64,000 bases of DNA, taken from Cyathus striatus. Taxonomy: Eukaryota; Basidiomycota; Agaricomycetes; Agaricales; Nidulariaceae. Under the pieces are notes generated by a model that saw only the letters and a list, made by a program, of their open reading frames with translations, did not search any database and was not told the origin of the DNA. The DNA lies in NCBI GenBank assembly GCA_025738555.1, contig JAOVFP010000006.1:186001-250000 (forward strand), in the 5' to 3' direction. Shown in pieces: positions 28,544 to 41,137 of this stretch. Position 1 is the stretch's first letter, and the number at the start of each line of letters is the position of its first letter. Both the position numbers and the translations under genes were made by a program.

Positions 28544-28964
28544 GTATCTGTAACTATTGTGTTTTTTCTATCTACCATATCGTTAGTGCTTGAAATAGCG
28601 GAAATTGAATGGAATACATAGTACATAGCTGAAAAGTTGTAATGTGGTAGCGATTAATAATATCTTGGAAGAGACTGGAATGAGAACGCAAGGAGAACAT
28701 ACGGTTAGTAAGGGGTAGGAAATATGCTGTATCATAAAGGAGAAGGGAAAGTATGCGTAGCCCGTTGTCGTTATATAATGTAGCTCGGGATGCCATACCA
28801 AGGGTAGGGCACCAGGAGGGGGTAAACGGAGGCATCTCTGGGGGAGCGCGCACCGTGAGGTGGTTGTCTTAGGGCCTGGAAGCCGTATGGGTGTTTGAAG
28901 TGTCAAATCTCTCGTATAACGCCCTGTGTTTGTCGGAGACGTTCTGTATCATTTGACGAGCGAA
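28544..28964. other. intergenic
   Basis: No gene. A block at about 28787-28825 (ACCAAGGGTAGG, then CCAGGAGGGG) matches a block at about 50271-50300, suggesting a shared short dispersed repeat. Confidence 0.4.
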
Positions 28965-30486
28965 TTACAATGCAAAGGCCACGACGTTTACCAAGTATTC
29001 ATACCCTACAATGTAAATAAATAGTAGACAAAAGATAGCAATCCCGCCGGCCACTTCAATTACTGCTGGCATTCTTCGCTGAAATATTTGCATATGAGAT
29101 GTCTGTTCAGAAGTAGGGCACGGATGACTTTTCGGGAAGGTACTGGTGGGTGAATTTCTGATACCTGACATCCATACTTTTATTTCGATGGCGTCCCTAT
29201 CCAATGTCCCAGTCGCAATCACACAATGCTCGTCAGAGCTGAATGCCTGTAACCGTGATTAGAGTTGCTCATGTACTAGGCACATTGAACGAACCTCAGT
29301 GATTTGGACTAGTGTACCAACTAACAACAGAACAGTTAATGTGACATCAGCCGCATACATATACCATAATAGCTTACCATAGCCATGGGGTAATAATGTG
29401 ATTAATGTTCCCAAACACTGATCATATATGCGTACTACTCCATCATCACTGCCGACAACAACCAGCTCGCCTTCAAATGCTGATGAGACAACGAGAGGTA
29501 CATTTGAGCGAATGGCATGTTTTAGTGATCGAAGCAGCTGTACCGGCGGTATAGCATAAATGTTGACACCATCTCTAAGATTTGAAACAATTAAAGTATC
29601 ATTGTCAGCACTAACAATTGCATGACCACTTAAGAAATGGTACAGGGTGAGTTAACGTAACTGTGATGGCAAAAGACTAACATTCTGGTGTGTATCTCAT
29701 GGATCCATCGCATCTTCCAAGGTGACATTTGATAGCAGAAACTGGTACTGCATGATTTAACACTTTTACAAACAGAGGGACGATATGACATACATTTCAC
29801 GGGATTCCAAATAACAGAGAATTAGTTCTGTTCCATTCTCAATAAATGCGACATTTCTAGCCGTGTGAGGAAGAGGAGTTGTCTCCACATACAATGTGGC
29901 CTGACCTAAAGAGATTAAGTGGGAAATACATGGGATTTTGAAGATGAATTGCTTACCTGGAAAATTTAAGTTCCAAACCTTGAGGTAACCTTCTCCAAGT
30001 GAAGCAAGTCGGCTATGGAATGGGTCGAACTTCAAGTCCTCCAAGGGGCCATCATGTGCAGAGATTGCCAACACTTGTTCATAACTATCACCAAAGGTAT
30101 CTTCCTGATATCCTCGTATGACACCACTTCCAGTTCCAAAATATAACACTGTGGTACCAGTTTCGGGGAACGAGGCCCAGCAGATCGTAGTAACTTCCCC
30201 AATTACGGACGCTTCCCAAAGGCTTTCACCAGTATCCAGGTCCCATATTACTACAAGTCCATCATCGCCTGGAAGGGTATTTTATTCATTCTTATAATGC
30301 TCAATCTATAGTATGAAATTGCACCTACCACCGCTGGCCAATTTTGTACCATCCGGGCTTATCTTTAATGTGTTGATCGCCTTCGAATGACGAGTGAACG
30401 TATATTCCAAGTCAAACTGCAAAAATTAATTCCTCAAAGCAAACACAAAATTTATAAGTACGCACAGTGAGAGTATCTGGCTTCAT
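28965..30486 (-). CDS. WD40-repeat-like protein with C-terminal membrane anchor
   Basis: 385 aa, eight exons: 30486-30466, 30416-30329, 30268-29957, 29905-29794, 29747-29682, 29628-29378, 29320-29295, 29246-28965. Repeats with WD-type blades are visible: INTLKISPDGTKLASGG, GLVVIWDLDTG, LEDLKFDPFHSRLASLG, YLKVWNL, then ELVVVGSDDGVVRIYD. A single hydrophobic helix (VAGGIAIFCLLFIYIVGY) lies 20 residues from the C-terminus, so the propeller would be tethered to a membrane. No catalytic role is expected; it is probably a scaffold. A paralogue at 42.4-44.0 kb shares its order and several intron positions. Confidence 0.9.
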
Positions 30487-31114
30487 GAGGAGGGCGATGT
30501 GATGAAGCCACACCTCGTCATAGCAATAGTATAAGTATCAAGATGCATATCACACCTATTGTATTGTTTTGATACCTCATTTCTTTGCTCACTCGGCGAA
30601 AGTGGAGCATGCTTAATCTAGCTAGTCTAATGGAATTGTGAGTCACGTAGATAAAAGAAAGATAGAGTACGACTCAGCGAACAAATTATTGTTCGACACC
30701 ATCTGATTCTCTTACGGAGACCGACTGGCGCTTGTTCAGCAGATTGGTAGTAAAAACAATAGCAGTTTGACAGCGGAGTCCATCCTGTTGCTGAACGCCA
30801 CTGCGTTTCATATCGCATCATTTTATGGATCGGGCCTAGGGACTACCAGACCGATGCCCCCTCGATATTGAAGGCCACTAACATATTATCATTGCCATGA
30901 TTCATCAACCTTTTGTGAATTGTGGAGAGGCTAAAGTTAATTGTGATTTGCAAATGAATTCTATACGCCCATTCGAAAACAAATGGTCAGCTTGTATAAA
31001 GTAATTACTAATTCATTCAATGCCGAAGCATATCAACATTACCGTTCCCCAATCTTCACTGTGCATATATATCCTCCCCAGTCTTAAGCTATAATCTTCA
31101 ATTCATTTTGACAA
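30487..31114. other. divergent intergenic region
   Basis: 628 bp between the divergent WD40 and F-box genes; both promoters should lie here. Nothing distinct is seen. Confidence 0.5.
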
Positions 31115-32915
31115 ATGGCAAATATCCGAAACATTGTTAGACCTCTCAGCTGCGACCTGGTATGTGGTAATAGAAACTTACCAGGCTATGTTCTTCGATA
31201 TCTAACCAAATAACTCAGGAGTATTCTTCTGTTGCGCGGGTGATCAGAAGGACCCTTGTCAAAGGCATCAGTGTAAAGGGCAGTAGTTACAAACGCGGTA
31301 CTCAAAAACTTGACAGCCCCTTGCGAAGTAAGGGCATCCGAAAACGACAAAAAGTGGTATGCTTAAGCAAATAGACACCTGAACATTTCATGTCTAACTT
31401 TTCAACTTCTAGATTACCGTCGAGAAGCAGTGTAATAAGGCTCCTGTCTTCCCCATTCTGAACCTTCCAGCGGAATTGGTCGACTTGATAATTATTCAAG
31501 CAGAGGGTGATTGCTTGTTGTTGCTGATCCACACTAATCGACAATTGCGCTATGCTACTATGGAAGTGTTTCTTAGAAGGCAAGGAGCACTGAACACCGA
31601 CATTTTCGGACGTACCAATATATCGCTTAAAGGAGTTGTTAGTCCGGCTACAATTCATCTTCTAGCGAATCTATCCACACGTTCCCGACGCCTCAGAGTA
31701 GATGTCAGCCTACACTGTGTGCTAGAGCACCTTACAGGACTATGTACATTCTTAAGCAAGGCTTTTGGTGTGGAAGAGTTCACCGTAGTTCATAGTTATG
31801 ATGACGGAGAAGATACTCTGCCGGCAGAGCTCCAAGTCATCCGTTCCATCACTGCTATTCTGGCGAGTCTCCCTTCTTCTTGTACAAGTGTTGGCCTTGA
31901 CAGCACATACTCTCCATGAGTACTGCGTTCCACGGTAGCCTTACCATGTCCGCCGGAGATACCTTGCGACATAATCAAAAACAGTGTTGCAGTTGGGCTA
32001 TGAAACCTCTGTATAGCGACTCACATCTTTGGTGATTCGAAAATGCTTGATATATTGTCTGTGCTTCTGGACGGACCGTTGCTAGAATTTTTAAGCATCA
32101 AAGGGAAAAGCAGAAGAGATATCATACCAATCTTGGTTTGTGGATCGCTGCAGACCCTAAAGACACTCTTGATCTCCTGTGACGAACCATTTTCATTTGT
32201 GCCGTCCACCACGTCTTCCGCTATGTGCCAACTACAACGTTTATGGATCTGTTGTACACCGGAAGGATGTAAGTCAGTCAGGAAGGGGTTCATCAAGATA
32301 CCAGAGAGTGTTACCAATATTACATGTAGTGAGAAGTTCCAGCTGACAGCCGTCTCGTCTTCATTGAAGACAATTCAGCTTCGACTATCTGATTCATTTC
32401 CCAATCCAGATAATCATGAATTCTGCAGGGCCATAGCGAACATTACTTCCCCTCTCCAATCCATGTACATTTTCGATTCCGACACGAGCATTACCATTGT
32501 GCTTCCTTACTTGATGGACGAACATATGGTGGCCAAAATGCAGTGCAAGTGCTCCATACCCGACATTAGTGCCATATGCAAATGTCAAAAGATTGATATC
32601 CATTTGGATTGTTCAGAAATTCTTTATCATGTGCATTGTGTTGCCATCTTTCCCAGCCACCTACCTGAATTAGATTATTAGGACTACTTTATCAAATTAA
32701 TGAAGCACGCTTCAAGGCTAAGGAGCCTAACGATACACCCACCTTATGGAAATAGCCCGTGGTTCACCAAAAGCAAGGACTACATGCAGTCTTTTATAAC
32801 GAAGCTTTGGATATACTGCCCCGAGCTGGAGTCAGTAAGTTGTTCTCCCGACATATGGATATGTCGCCCTGACAGCGATGACTTCATAAAGCAACTACTT
32901 AAAGAAGTAGACTAA
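31115..32915 (+). CDS. F-box protein
   Basis: 500 aa by the model 31115-31159, 31219-31353, 31413-31887, 32017-32630, 32682-32915. PVFPILNLPAELVDLI, about 75 residues in, is the start of an F-box, expected to bind Skp1 in an SCF ubiquitin ligase. The rest is leucine-rich with scattered Cys, like other fungal F-box proteins with degenerate LRRs. The intron 31888-32016 (129 nt) is inferred because the frame breaks there; without it two frameshifts would be needed. The last intron (32631-32681, 51 nt) removes an in-frame TAG. If those introns are not used, the gene is a pseudogene. Confidence 0.62.
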
Positions 32916-33010
32916 TAACAATGTAGTGGTGGAACATATATGTATGTAAGTATATACCTTGCGAAATGCATTAGAAATCCTATAGCAATCGTCTCGTAAG
33001 TCGTCGATAA

Positions 33011-35041
33011 TTAAATAGATAGCCCAATAGCAATGCGTACATGAATATAGGGCTTCAAGGCCAAAACTCCATCAGTCCATTTGCGCTTGCTCGCAGGGTA
33101 GATCTGAATCTTGTTTGAGATTACGCGAACTCTCTCATCTAATGAATCCTTCCAGAGAGTGACACCGAACTCTTCAAATTGGTCGAATACGCTTGTTAAG
33201 TCTGCCCGTTGCCTATAAGGGTGGACTGCGAATAAAATACACCCTTGTTCATCAATTACTTCAAAAATGTGTCGAATTATGGCTGGAATTAGCTGCTCAG
33301 AATCGGGATCTTTATAGAATATTACGCTATTTCTCGATGTGTTATGTTTTGATGATAGCTGGCATCCGTTGACTATATATCGATCATATTCGGTGACTCT
33401 AGTATCGTCTGTGAAGCCGGCCACTTGTAACACTTCCAAATCGAGCTTAATATCTTTCCTGCTGGTAGGCTGACATGTATCGTCCGCCAACAATCGCATA
33501 TCATGAATCAATGTCCCAGACTGAACATCAGGAAAACACTCTTGCACGATTTCACTACTCCGTTTGATAATTTCGGGACATCCTGGGCGTTGTAAAAATA
33601 CACGCAACTCCGACGCAGCACAGAAAGCATTCAACATTGATGCTTCTAGCTTATCAACCCAGCGAGATAGATGTTCTCTGAACGGTACCGCAAACTTGGG
33701 GGTAAGCTGAGACATACAAGAGCCAATGATCCTACTGACGCCAATTTTCCTGCCGCTTTGTTGTGATAGGGGTTAAAAGTGTCATAGCTTATACTCCAGA
33801 GAGTACATAGTTCTTCGTTTGAGTCAACGAATACTTTACCGTCAGCACCAACAAACTGATGAATTGCTACTGCTTGATTGATATCTTGAATCCCATCGAC
33901 AGATATTGCGCGCCTAGTGCGATCGATCAATTGCTCTATTCCAGGGCGCGAGTACAGTGCTCCCGCAAAAGCCGTAAAGTCCTGCATTACATATGGCCTT
34001 GAAGGAACTGCGATGGTTATACCATTCTGAACAGCATGCTTTGTTAAGCGCACTCCACACAGTTTCGCACCGGTAAAGTGTTTGAAGGTACAGCGAAAAG
34101 GGTATGCACCCTTTTCATCTGGGGGATAAATAGATGCGCAGGCTTGACAAGTAGCGAATATAGTTGTTTTGGGATCCAAGTTGAACTTCTTTCTCGCGGT
34201 TCACAAGTCGTCAGGTATCAATTCAAGCACAGATTTCTGATCAGCTGAGAGAACTGAACCGAGTAAAAGCTTGACCATACGGAGGATAAAGTTGCAAGTA
34301 GGCCTGGCAGTATTCGCAAAAACATTGACAGCAACAGTAAGGAAGAGGGAAGCTGCAATGATTGGATGACCGAGGCGCATGGGATGGTCAAAGTGACTAC
34401 CTATGATAATCAAGTTACTAATCGCACTCTTGATAACATCGAAGTTACTCACTAGTATCATAGTATTTCCCATAAGAAATGCCCAGATTGCTCCAACGTC
34501 GAATGCGCGCATGGATGTTCACCAATAGATTCTCTGCTCGTTCCTGTATCGAACATTTGAATGAAGTATTTGCGTCGTCACCTGAAGTGGGAATGAGATG
34601 AAGCCTAGCTATAAGGTTTCGTAGCCAGGTTTCTTGGTTCACGAGAAATGCATGTGCATCACTTCTTGCGAGGAACCTGGCACCCTCTTTTTGCGAGGCT
34701 GGATTCCGTGTTCCATCTTCTAGCCACTCAAAATACACAGCATGGATGCTATTGCAAGAACTTTCAAGATTCCTATCATACTTGAATAAATTTCGGAACA
34801 TCATTTGTGCGTCCATTTCATACAACGGGGGTGGGGCAAGAAATGGTGGAGAGTCTTGGGTAGGCAAGGAACAGACATCCTGGAGAGTGATGGAAAATAC
34901 TCGATCTTCAAGGTCTTGAAGATCGGCTTCAGCCTTGGTTTCTTCCTTGTGTGCAAGATATTGCACTTCTGTCATCGTTACCCCGTTACACCGACTGCAA
35001 TAGCAAACAGTAAGTTTCTTTTCCTTATTAGGATGTGGCAT
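33011..35041 (-). pseudogene. Tnp2-like transposase, internally deleted
   Basis: Remnant of a CACTA/Plavaka-type transposase common in Agaricomycetes. From ATG 35041 an N-terminal CYCSRCNG motif is followed by a long acidic region. LDPKTTIFATCQACASIYPP (about 34160) and SLRYRSENIYLAGLI (about 33660) are family signatures. After the latter the catalytic core is missing and sequence continues, in another frame, with the usual C-terminal region (33011-33650). An in-frame TGA before TARKKFNLDPK looks like a CGA-to-TGA change. The element cannot be autonomous. Confidence 0.8.
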
Positions 35042-35691
35042 TCTTGAAAAGGCTGTCAGTAAGGAGTGCACTAATCTATGGTAGTGAAAACACTTACTAG
35101 ACACTGAACTGTTGATGTGGCGGAGTGGAGAGCATCGGTGAAGCTTTATAGTTACTATAATATAATAACTGCAGGATACAGAATAAAGACAGGTCCTAAT
35201 AGACGACATCGCGGCTGAACTGATTTACTCGGACAAACATGGTCGCTTATAAAACAAGGCGTCGTTATGGTAGGCATTACAAGGCATGTATGATTTAACG
35301 CACTACTTAAGAATGAGTCCAAGGTTGACATTCCAACAATGAGTTCCCTAAATTTGCACTCTCTAAGTTTACGTTGATCTTTTGAAAGAGAAATTTTACC
35401 GAAACCACACCACATCCTTACGCTACACAAAGAATGGCCACTTGAAATACTGGGAAAAACATCTAATGTCGCAGGGAGTGCATGGACTCTTAAGGGATCG
35501 TCCCTGATCCCTAAACCACGCGGTGAACTGGGCTGGCCAAGCAGAGGGGGGTATTCATTGCAGACTTCTCTACGCTGGGAGAAAGATGAGTATACAAGGG
35601 TACAGGTATATAGGCCTTTTATACTCACTTAAAATATCATGGTTACTTATCTATAGAGCAGAAGTTTGCGAAGATATGTATTTCTGAAAAC
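35042..35691. other. flank of the transposase remnant
   Basis: A 157-aa minus-strand frame (35155-35628) spans most of this stretch but shows no family. It is probably part of the old transposon's untranslated or terminal sequence. Confidence 0.4.
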
Positions 35692-35905
35692 ATGAAGAAG
35701 GGTCAGCCATTTAGCACACAACCGAAAGAGAAAATTGACCTTGTTGTGGAATTGGTGAGTGCATACATTTTTTTCACAAATTTACTAACGTCTAAATGTG
35801 TAGATGAATCAAGAGTTCCCAATACTACTAGACTATGAAAAAAATTGGGCAGCTATCGACTTTATTCGTGCAAGTATGAAAAATTGCTCGCGAGAATGGA
35901 AGTAG
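35692..35905 (+). CDS. short gene or 3' gene fragment, same family as 25 kb
   Basis: Exons 35692-35754 and 35804-35905 flank a 49-nt intron and encode 54 aa ending FPILLDYEKNWAAIDFIRAS plus a short tail. The ending follows the same pattern as the gene at 24.9-25.5 kb. The frame stays open upstream of 35692 to an acceptor-like CTATAG at about 35656, so this may be the last two exons of a longer gene whose 5' part was lost. Confidence 0.4.
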
Positions 35906-35938
35906 CAGTATTTGATGTATATACAATATAACCTGTAT

Positions 35939-36183
35939 GAAAATGGTATATACAAATAATAGTCTTTGTGGTCCGAGGCATGTGTGGTTCGGGGCGACAT
36001 ATTACATATGTACAGTAAACAAGAAAAGAAGTAAAAATGAAATCATGGTATATACGAGCAATAGTCATTGTGGTCCGAGGTAAAGTATTACATATTTACA
36101 ATATACGAGAGCAGCATGTGGGGTCCGAGGCGACATATTACATATGTACAATAAACAAGAAAAGAAGTAAAAGTGAAATCATG
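35939..36183. repeat. 134-bp tandem duplication
   Basis: Two copies of a block containing GTGGTCCGAGG, CGACATATTACATATGTACA and AAGAAAAGAAGTAAAA are offset by about 134 bp (35999-36050 matches 36133-36183). It is non-coding and AT-rich. Confidence 0.75.
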
Positions 36184-36288
36184 TATGCAATTGTGCTTAA
36201 TATATATGACTTTGTGTATACATACATATCATATTAGCTTCTTTGTATCAACCCTCACTTCAGCAACACGGTCTGCATTTATCACTCT

Positions 36289-38783
36289 TCAGCAACTAAT
36301 ACATAGTATAAGGAAAGTTTTATGAACTGTGTCAGGTAGTTCCCGTGGAGGCTGAGGATCCAATGCATTCTTTTGGCCTTTAGTAAGAGACTGATACCAA
36401 GTTTGATTGTAATAGTTCGACAGAAGTCCTGAGACACGTGGTTGGTCGCTCCTGGTCTTTTTCTCGGCCTTTGTTCCGGATGTAGATGCACCATGTTCCC
36501 TGAAGCAATGAATGTTACCGCTTCCCTTACAAAGGCCAGTGCCGTAAGTTTCTATGTTCCTGAATAAATCAGAAATACTATCGTTTCGCCAAGCTTTCAC
36601 CCTTCGCCGAACTACTTTCCGCCGTGTAGTTGTACCTTCAACTTCCGTTTCGTCCGAGCTCATCCCATCGACTCCCAGCATCTCATGAATATATTTGACC
36701 TCCTTCCATAGTTCACTGTCTTCTTCTTTATTAGACAGGCGAGCCTTGATAACTTTTCCTCGGCGTTTCCATGTCTGCATAGGAATCTCAGCAGTGCGAA
36801 GTTGAATAACAAACATAATGAAACACATACCCCTTCCCTACGAGTAAAACGTCGGTTTCTTACTTTCTCTGCAACCATACTTAGCTTAATTCTCTTTTTT
36901 TTTGAATGTGGTGTTTCATCGGAGTCGTCAGGTGGTGGCTGTAAGGCCCGGTATGCCGTAACACTACATCCCAATCTACTCTTGATCTTAACTGCTAGGG
37001 CTTTCATCTTCATATCATCCTCGGCAATGATGATATTATCCTGTGTACTTTGATCGCTAAGCAGTGCTTGGTAGTCCAAAGCGAGGAGCCAGATCATCTC
37101 TGTGTTCCAATTGGATGATAAAGGAGACATCCAATCGAGCATTGGGGATGCAACATCTGGTACTGCTCTATGATCCTCAAACTCTTTGAGAAGCGCTTCG
37201 GATGGAGGACTGCGAAAATTTGTAGCATCTTTATACCACAGCCCCTTCGTAGCAAGGTAATTTCGTAAGTGTTCCTTTGTGAGAATCATTAGAAGGTTCA
37301 GTCCTGTAATTGAAAGGTCAAACTTACGTTGAATCGTAATTCATCTGTGGTCTTCTTGGAGCTCTTCCTAGGAGATCATACCACTAAATCGCTGCTTTCA
37401 TCCGCAGCGTCCATACCATCATCCTCAGACAAACTTGGGCCATTAATCGGGCTATGGCCCATATTAGCTCCCGGGAGCGTGTTAAGTAAACCTGTGAGGG
37501 TTTGGACAAGCTGGTCATTGTAACGTTGAAGTTCTGGTCCAAGAGAAGCGGTGACATGCCGCGATAGAAATGTTACCTAAAAAGTTGAGATAAGGCACAG
37601 TATATAAGTATGTAGATACTTACTTCCTCTGGGGAATAGCACTGGGGAAAAATGGTTGGCTGAAAATTCGATGGTATTGTTGGTTGCTGGTGGTCGGGTG
37701 AGGAATTGGCTGGTGGGGGTTGGGCTTGCTGCTGGTGGTTGGGCAAGGGAATAGCTGATGGATTGGCTTGGGCTTGCTGGTGGCTGGGCGGGGGGTTGTG
37801 TGAAGGATCATTGGGTGAGGGGATTACGGGCGGCTGGTGTAGTAGTAAACTTGGATCAATTTCCATACCGGAGGGCAGATCTTGGAGGGATGATGTCATG
37901 CCATCGATTTCCATATGAAAATGGAGAGGATGCATAGGAACAGGGACATCAGAAGGTGAACTCGGACCAGGGTTACCGGGTGCTGGCATGGGAAAGTTAG
38001 ACGACAGGACTGCAGAGGCTTGCGGTTCGGTTGCGGTGGATGGTAACCCATATGGTGTAAGATAACGGCCATTCACAGAACTGGGTCGAGCAACAGCCAC
38101 CGAAGGCGGAGGGGGCAAGGACCCTGCTGCGCTAGCCTGCAGCGTAGGGGATGGTCCTACTAGACTGGAGTTCTACACAAATAAATTTAGATAAAAGGGC
38201 GAGCACAATGCAGTTACTTACTAGTGTAGCACGATAGAGCCCAGAAACCCTATCCTCCATTTCAGGCGCCTGGCAGGAAGGGATACTCGGAGGTAAAGGT
38301 GGAGGTGGAGGAACAACGCTACCGGAAAGCCGAGCGGGCAAGGATCCGGTTTGCACTGGTGGTGTGGTCGGGGATGGCCCCGCTAGAATGGGGTTCTACA
38401 CAACGAGATTAAGGGAATAAAAGGGAGAGTAATTCGGCTACATACTGGTGTATCACGACGTAGCCCGGAAATCCTATCCACTGCTCCAGATACCTGGCTG
38501 TCTTCTGCATCTGGCTGCCAGGTAGTAAATGGATTCTCAGTTACTGGTGCTGGCTCGTATTCATCAGGCTTTCGTTCAACCCTAACACGGGTGTATCGCG
38601 TAGTTGCCTGGAAAGTAGATGTAAGTTCATGGTATTATTTCGTTGCATAACTTTACACACCGGCTCATTGACGAGAGATTGAGACCGATTATGGTTCAAC
38701 CTTTTAGGAATGGGGTAGTAGGGATGACCAGGTTCGACAGGAGGGTTTTGGTTGTTCGACATCATGGCATAAGTGTCAGCCAT
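36289..38783 (-). CDS. 704-aa proline-rich protein, unknown function
   Basis: Eight exons, all phases consistent: 38783-38661, 38607-38446, 38395-38222, 38172-37624, 37576-37417, 37344-37328, 37274-36831, 36774-36289. Residues 80-340 are low-complexity Pro/Ser/Gln (stretches such as HQQQAQPPPANSSPDHQQ). A more conserved domain follows from EHLRNYLATKGLWYKD through MLDWMSPLSSNWNTEMIWLL, then a basic KKKRIKL segment that could be nuclear targeting, and a C-terminal NYYNQTWYQSL motif that recurs in Agaricomycete hypothetical proteins near transposons. The ATG lies inside the terminal inverted repeat of the adjacent 2.4-kb element. Exon 6 is 17 nt. Skipping the 72-nt intron 37416-37345 removes an in-frame TGA. 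Confidence 0.72.
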
Positions 38784-38784
38784 C

Positions 38785-39318
38785 GTGATCATTTACTATA
38801 ATACTAGCAGAATATTCCCATGCTCAAATGTGATCATTTACAATAATACTAGCAGAATATTCCCATGCTCAAATGTGATCATTTACTATAATACTAGCAG
38901 AATATTCCCATGCTCAAATGTGATCATTTACATAGAACTAGCTAATTGCTCACACTCAAATGTGATCATTTACAATAATACTAGCAGAATATTCCCATGC
39001 TCAAATGTGATCATTTACTATAATACTAGCAGATTGTTCCCATGCTCATATCTGATCATTTACAATAGGACTACCACAGTATTCACACACTCAAATGTGA
39101 TCATTTACATATTACCACCAGAATATTCTCACAATCAAATGTGATCATTTATGATAATACTAGCAGAATATTCCCACGCTCAAATATGATCATTTATGAT
39201 AGGACTAGCAGATTGTTCCCACACTCAAATATGATCATTTATGATAATACTAGCAGAATATTCCCACGCTCAAATATGATCATTTATGATAGGACTAGCA
39301 GATTGTTCCCACACTCTA
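38785..39318 (+). repeat. 45-bp tandem array, left arm
   Basis: About twelve copies of a 45-bp unit, consensus GTGATCATTTACTATAATAC then TAGCAGAATATTCCCATGCTC-like sequence. Because 45 is a multiple of three, the array is an open frame with a 15-residue period, which explains the long frames here; I do not call them genes. Confidence 0.92.
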
Positions 39319-39329
39319 GGTTGTTCATG

Positions 39330-39600
39330 TATGTCACATTGTGTGACATATGTGACATATGTCACACTTTTACACATGTCACACATTGTCACAAACATTA
39401 TATTTTGTCACATGTCACACTTTTTGATACGTCACATTTTGTCACACATTTCGATATGTCACACATGTCACACATTTAAACACGTCACACGTTGTCACAC
39501 ATGTCACACTTTTAGACACGTCACATTTTGTCACACACATCACACTTTTACATATGTCACATTTTATCATGTATATCACACTCTTACATATATTCCACAT
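39330..39600. repeat. GTCACA-rich short repeats
   Basis: Dozens of TGTCACA / TGTGACA heptamer-like motifs at irregular 8-17 bp spacing. They thin out through the centre of the element. Each is a potential binding site for a sequence-specific protein, but none is assigned. Confidence 0.7.
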
Positions 39601-40839
39601 TTGTCTTGTTGTTTATAGCTGTCACACTTAGCTGTCAAACTTCTCACATTTGCTTGTATAATACTCCTGTCATGTAGTCACAGGTTACATTTCCAAATTC
39701 ATGTCACACAACATCTGTTACAACCATTATATTTATTACACATGTTATACATCTCTTATATGTCAATATTACACCTGTTATATTCTCACATTTGTCACAC
39801 ATATCACACTCCCTTCTCATATCACTTGCTTGTCATGGTACTTTCTCCTTGTCAAAAAATAAAATTGCATTTTTACTTTCATTTGCACACCCAACAGTCA
39901 CACAGACCCTACACACATCACACATGTCATATGAAAAGGTCACATGAAAGGTGCTCACTAAGTGATTCATGCACATTACAAATTATATGGCAAAGGCACT
40001 TGACTACTTTATGAAAATCACATTTCCTCTTACTGTTTACCTGTATTGGTTGAATTCAGCATTCATAGCACTAAGCTGAAATCACATTGTGTCAATACTA
40101 CTTTCTGGTGATCACAATGTTATGTTTTAATAAGACAGTCAGATTCTATAGTAGACATAACTGTACTTAGATACTAATTTTGTCTAACTAACCTTAATAT
40201 GTATTCTGTATCTTCATCACATGTTATCTGGTCTGGTAATGTTGACATATCTATATCTTCCATTCAATTATTACTTCTATTGTCACATTACTTATATCTT
40301 TGTCACACTTTCTATCAGCCAATCAGATGTTTTTCTTGACTAACCAATGGGCTATATGATTTCTTGTGTTTCTCTTAACAGTGCTCACTACTGTTCAATT
40401 TTCATTGTTACAGAATTGCAAATATCTGCTGTGTGATCATTTTGTCACATTTACCATCAGATTTTGAAACATAAAATGTGATATATATGAGATGTCTGAC
40501 TAACATAATACTGTGAAAATGCAACTTGTGATAAATTTACCATTTTAATAATTTGACAGTCACATGTCAGAAAGCATCAAATGATGTCAACATTTTGCCT
40601 ATTTCAAACTCATTTAAATGGTACAGTATTAGAAATGAGAGATGTGTGACATGTGAACAAAATGTGAATAAATGTGATGTGTTGGGATATGTAACATGTG
40701 TGATGAATATAATGGTTGTAACAGATGTTGTGTGACATGAATTTGGAAATGTAACCTATGTGACTACATGACAGGAGTATTATACAAGCAAATGTGAGAA
40801 GTTTGACAGCTAAGTGTGACAGCTATAAACAACAAGAGT

Positions 40840-41130
40840 ATTATTGTAAATGATCACATTTGAGTGTGAGCAATTAGCTAGTTCTATGTAAATGATCACA
40901 TTTGAGCATGGGAATATTCTGCTAGTATTATAGTAAATGATCACATTTGAGCATGGGAATATTCTGCTAGTATTATTGTAAATGATCACATTTGAGCATG
41001 AGCAATTAGCTAGTTCTATGTAAATGATCACATTTGAGCATGGGAATATTCTGCTAGTATTATAGTAAATGATCACATTTGAGCATAGTAATATTCTGCT
41101 AGTTCTATGGTAAATGATCACATTTGATCA
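40840..41130 (-). repeat. 45-bp tandem array, right arm
   Basis: About six copies of the same 45-bp unit in reverse orientation to the left array. Variant units carrying the GAACTAGCTAATTGCTCACA form occur in both arms, showing that the arms share history. Confidence 0.9.
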
Positions 41131-41137
41131 TCTAAGC

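Noticed and set aside
37328..37420. In-frame TGA as evidence that the 704-aa gene is a pseudogene
   Set aside because: A 72-nt GT-AG intron with matching phase removes it and joins SEDD to DELRFN cleanly.
38773..39479. Two long plus-strand frames with 15-residue repeats
   Set aside because: They are the translation of a 45-bp tandem array; the same frame appears in the inverted array, so it reflects repeat length, not coding.
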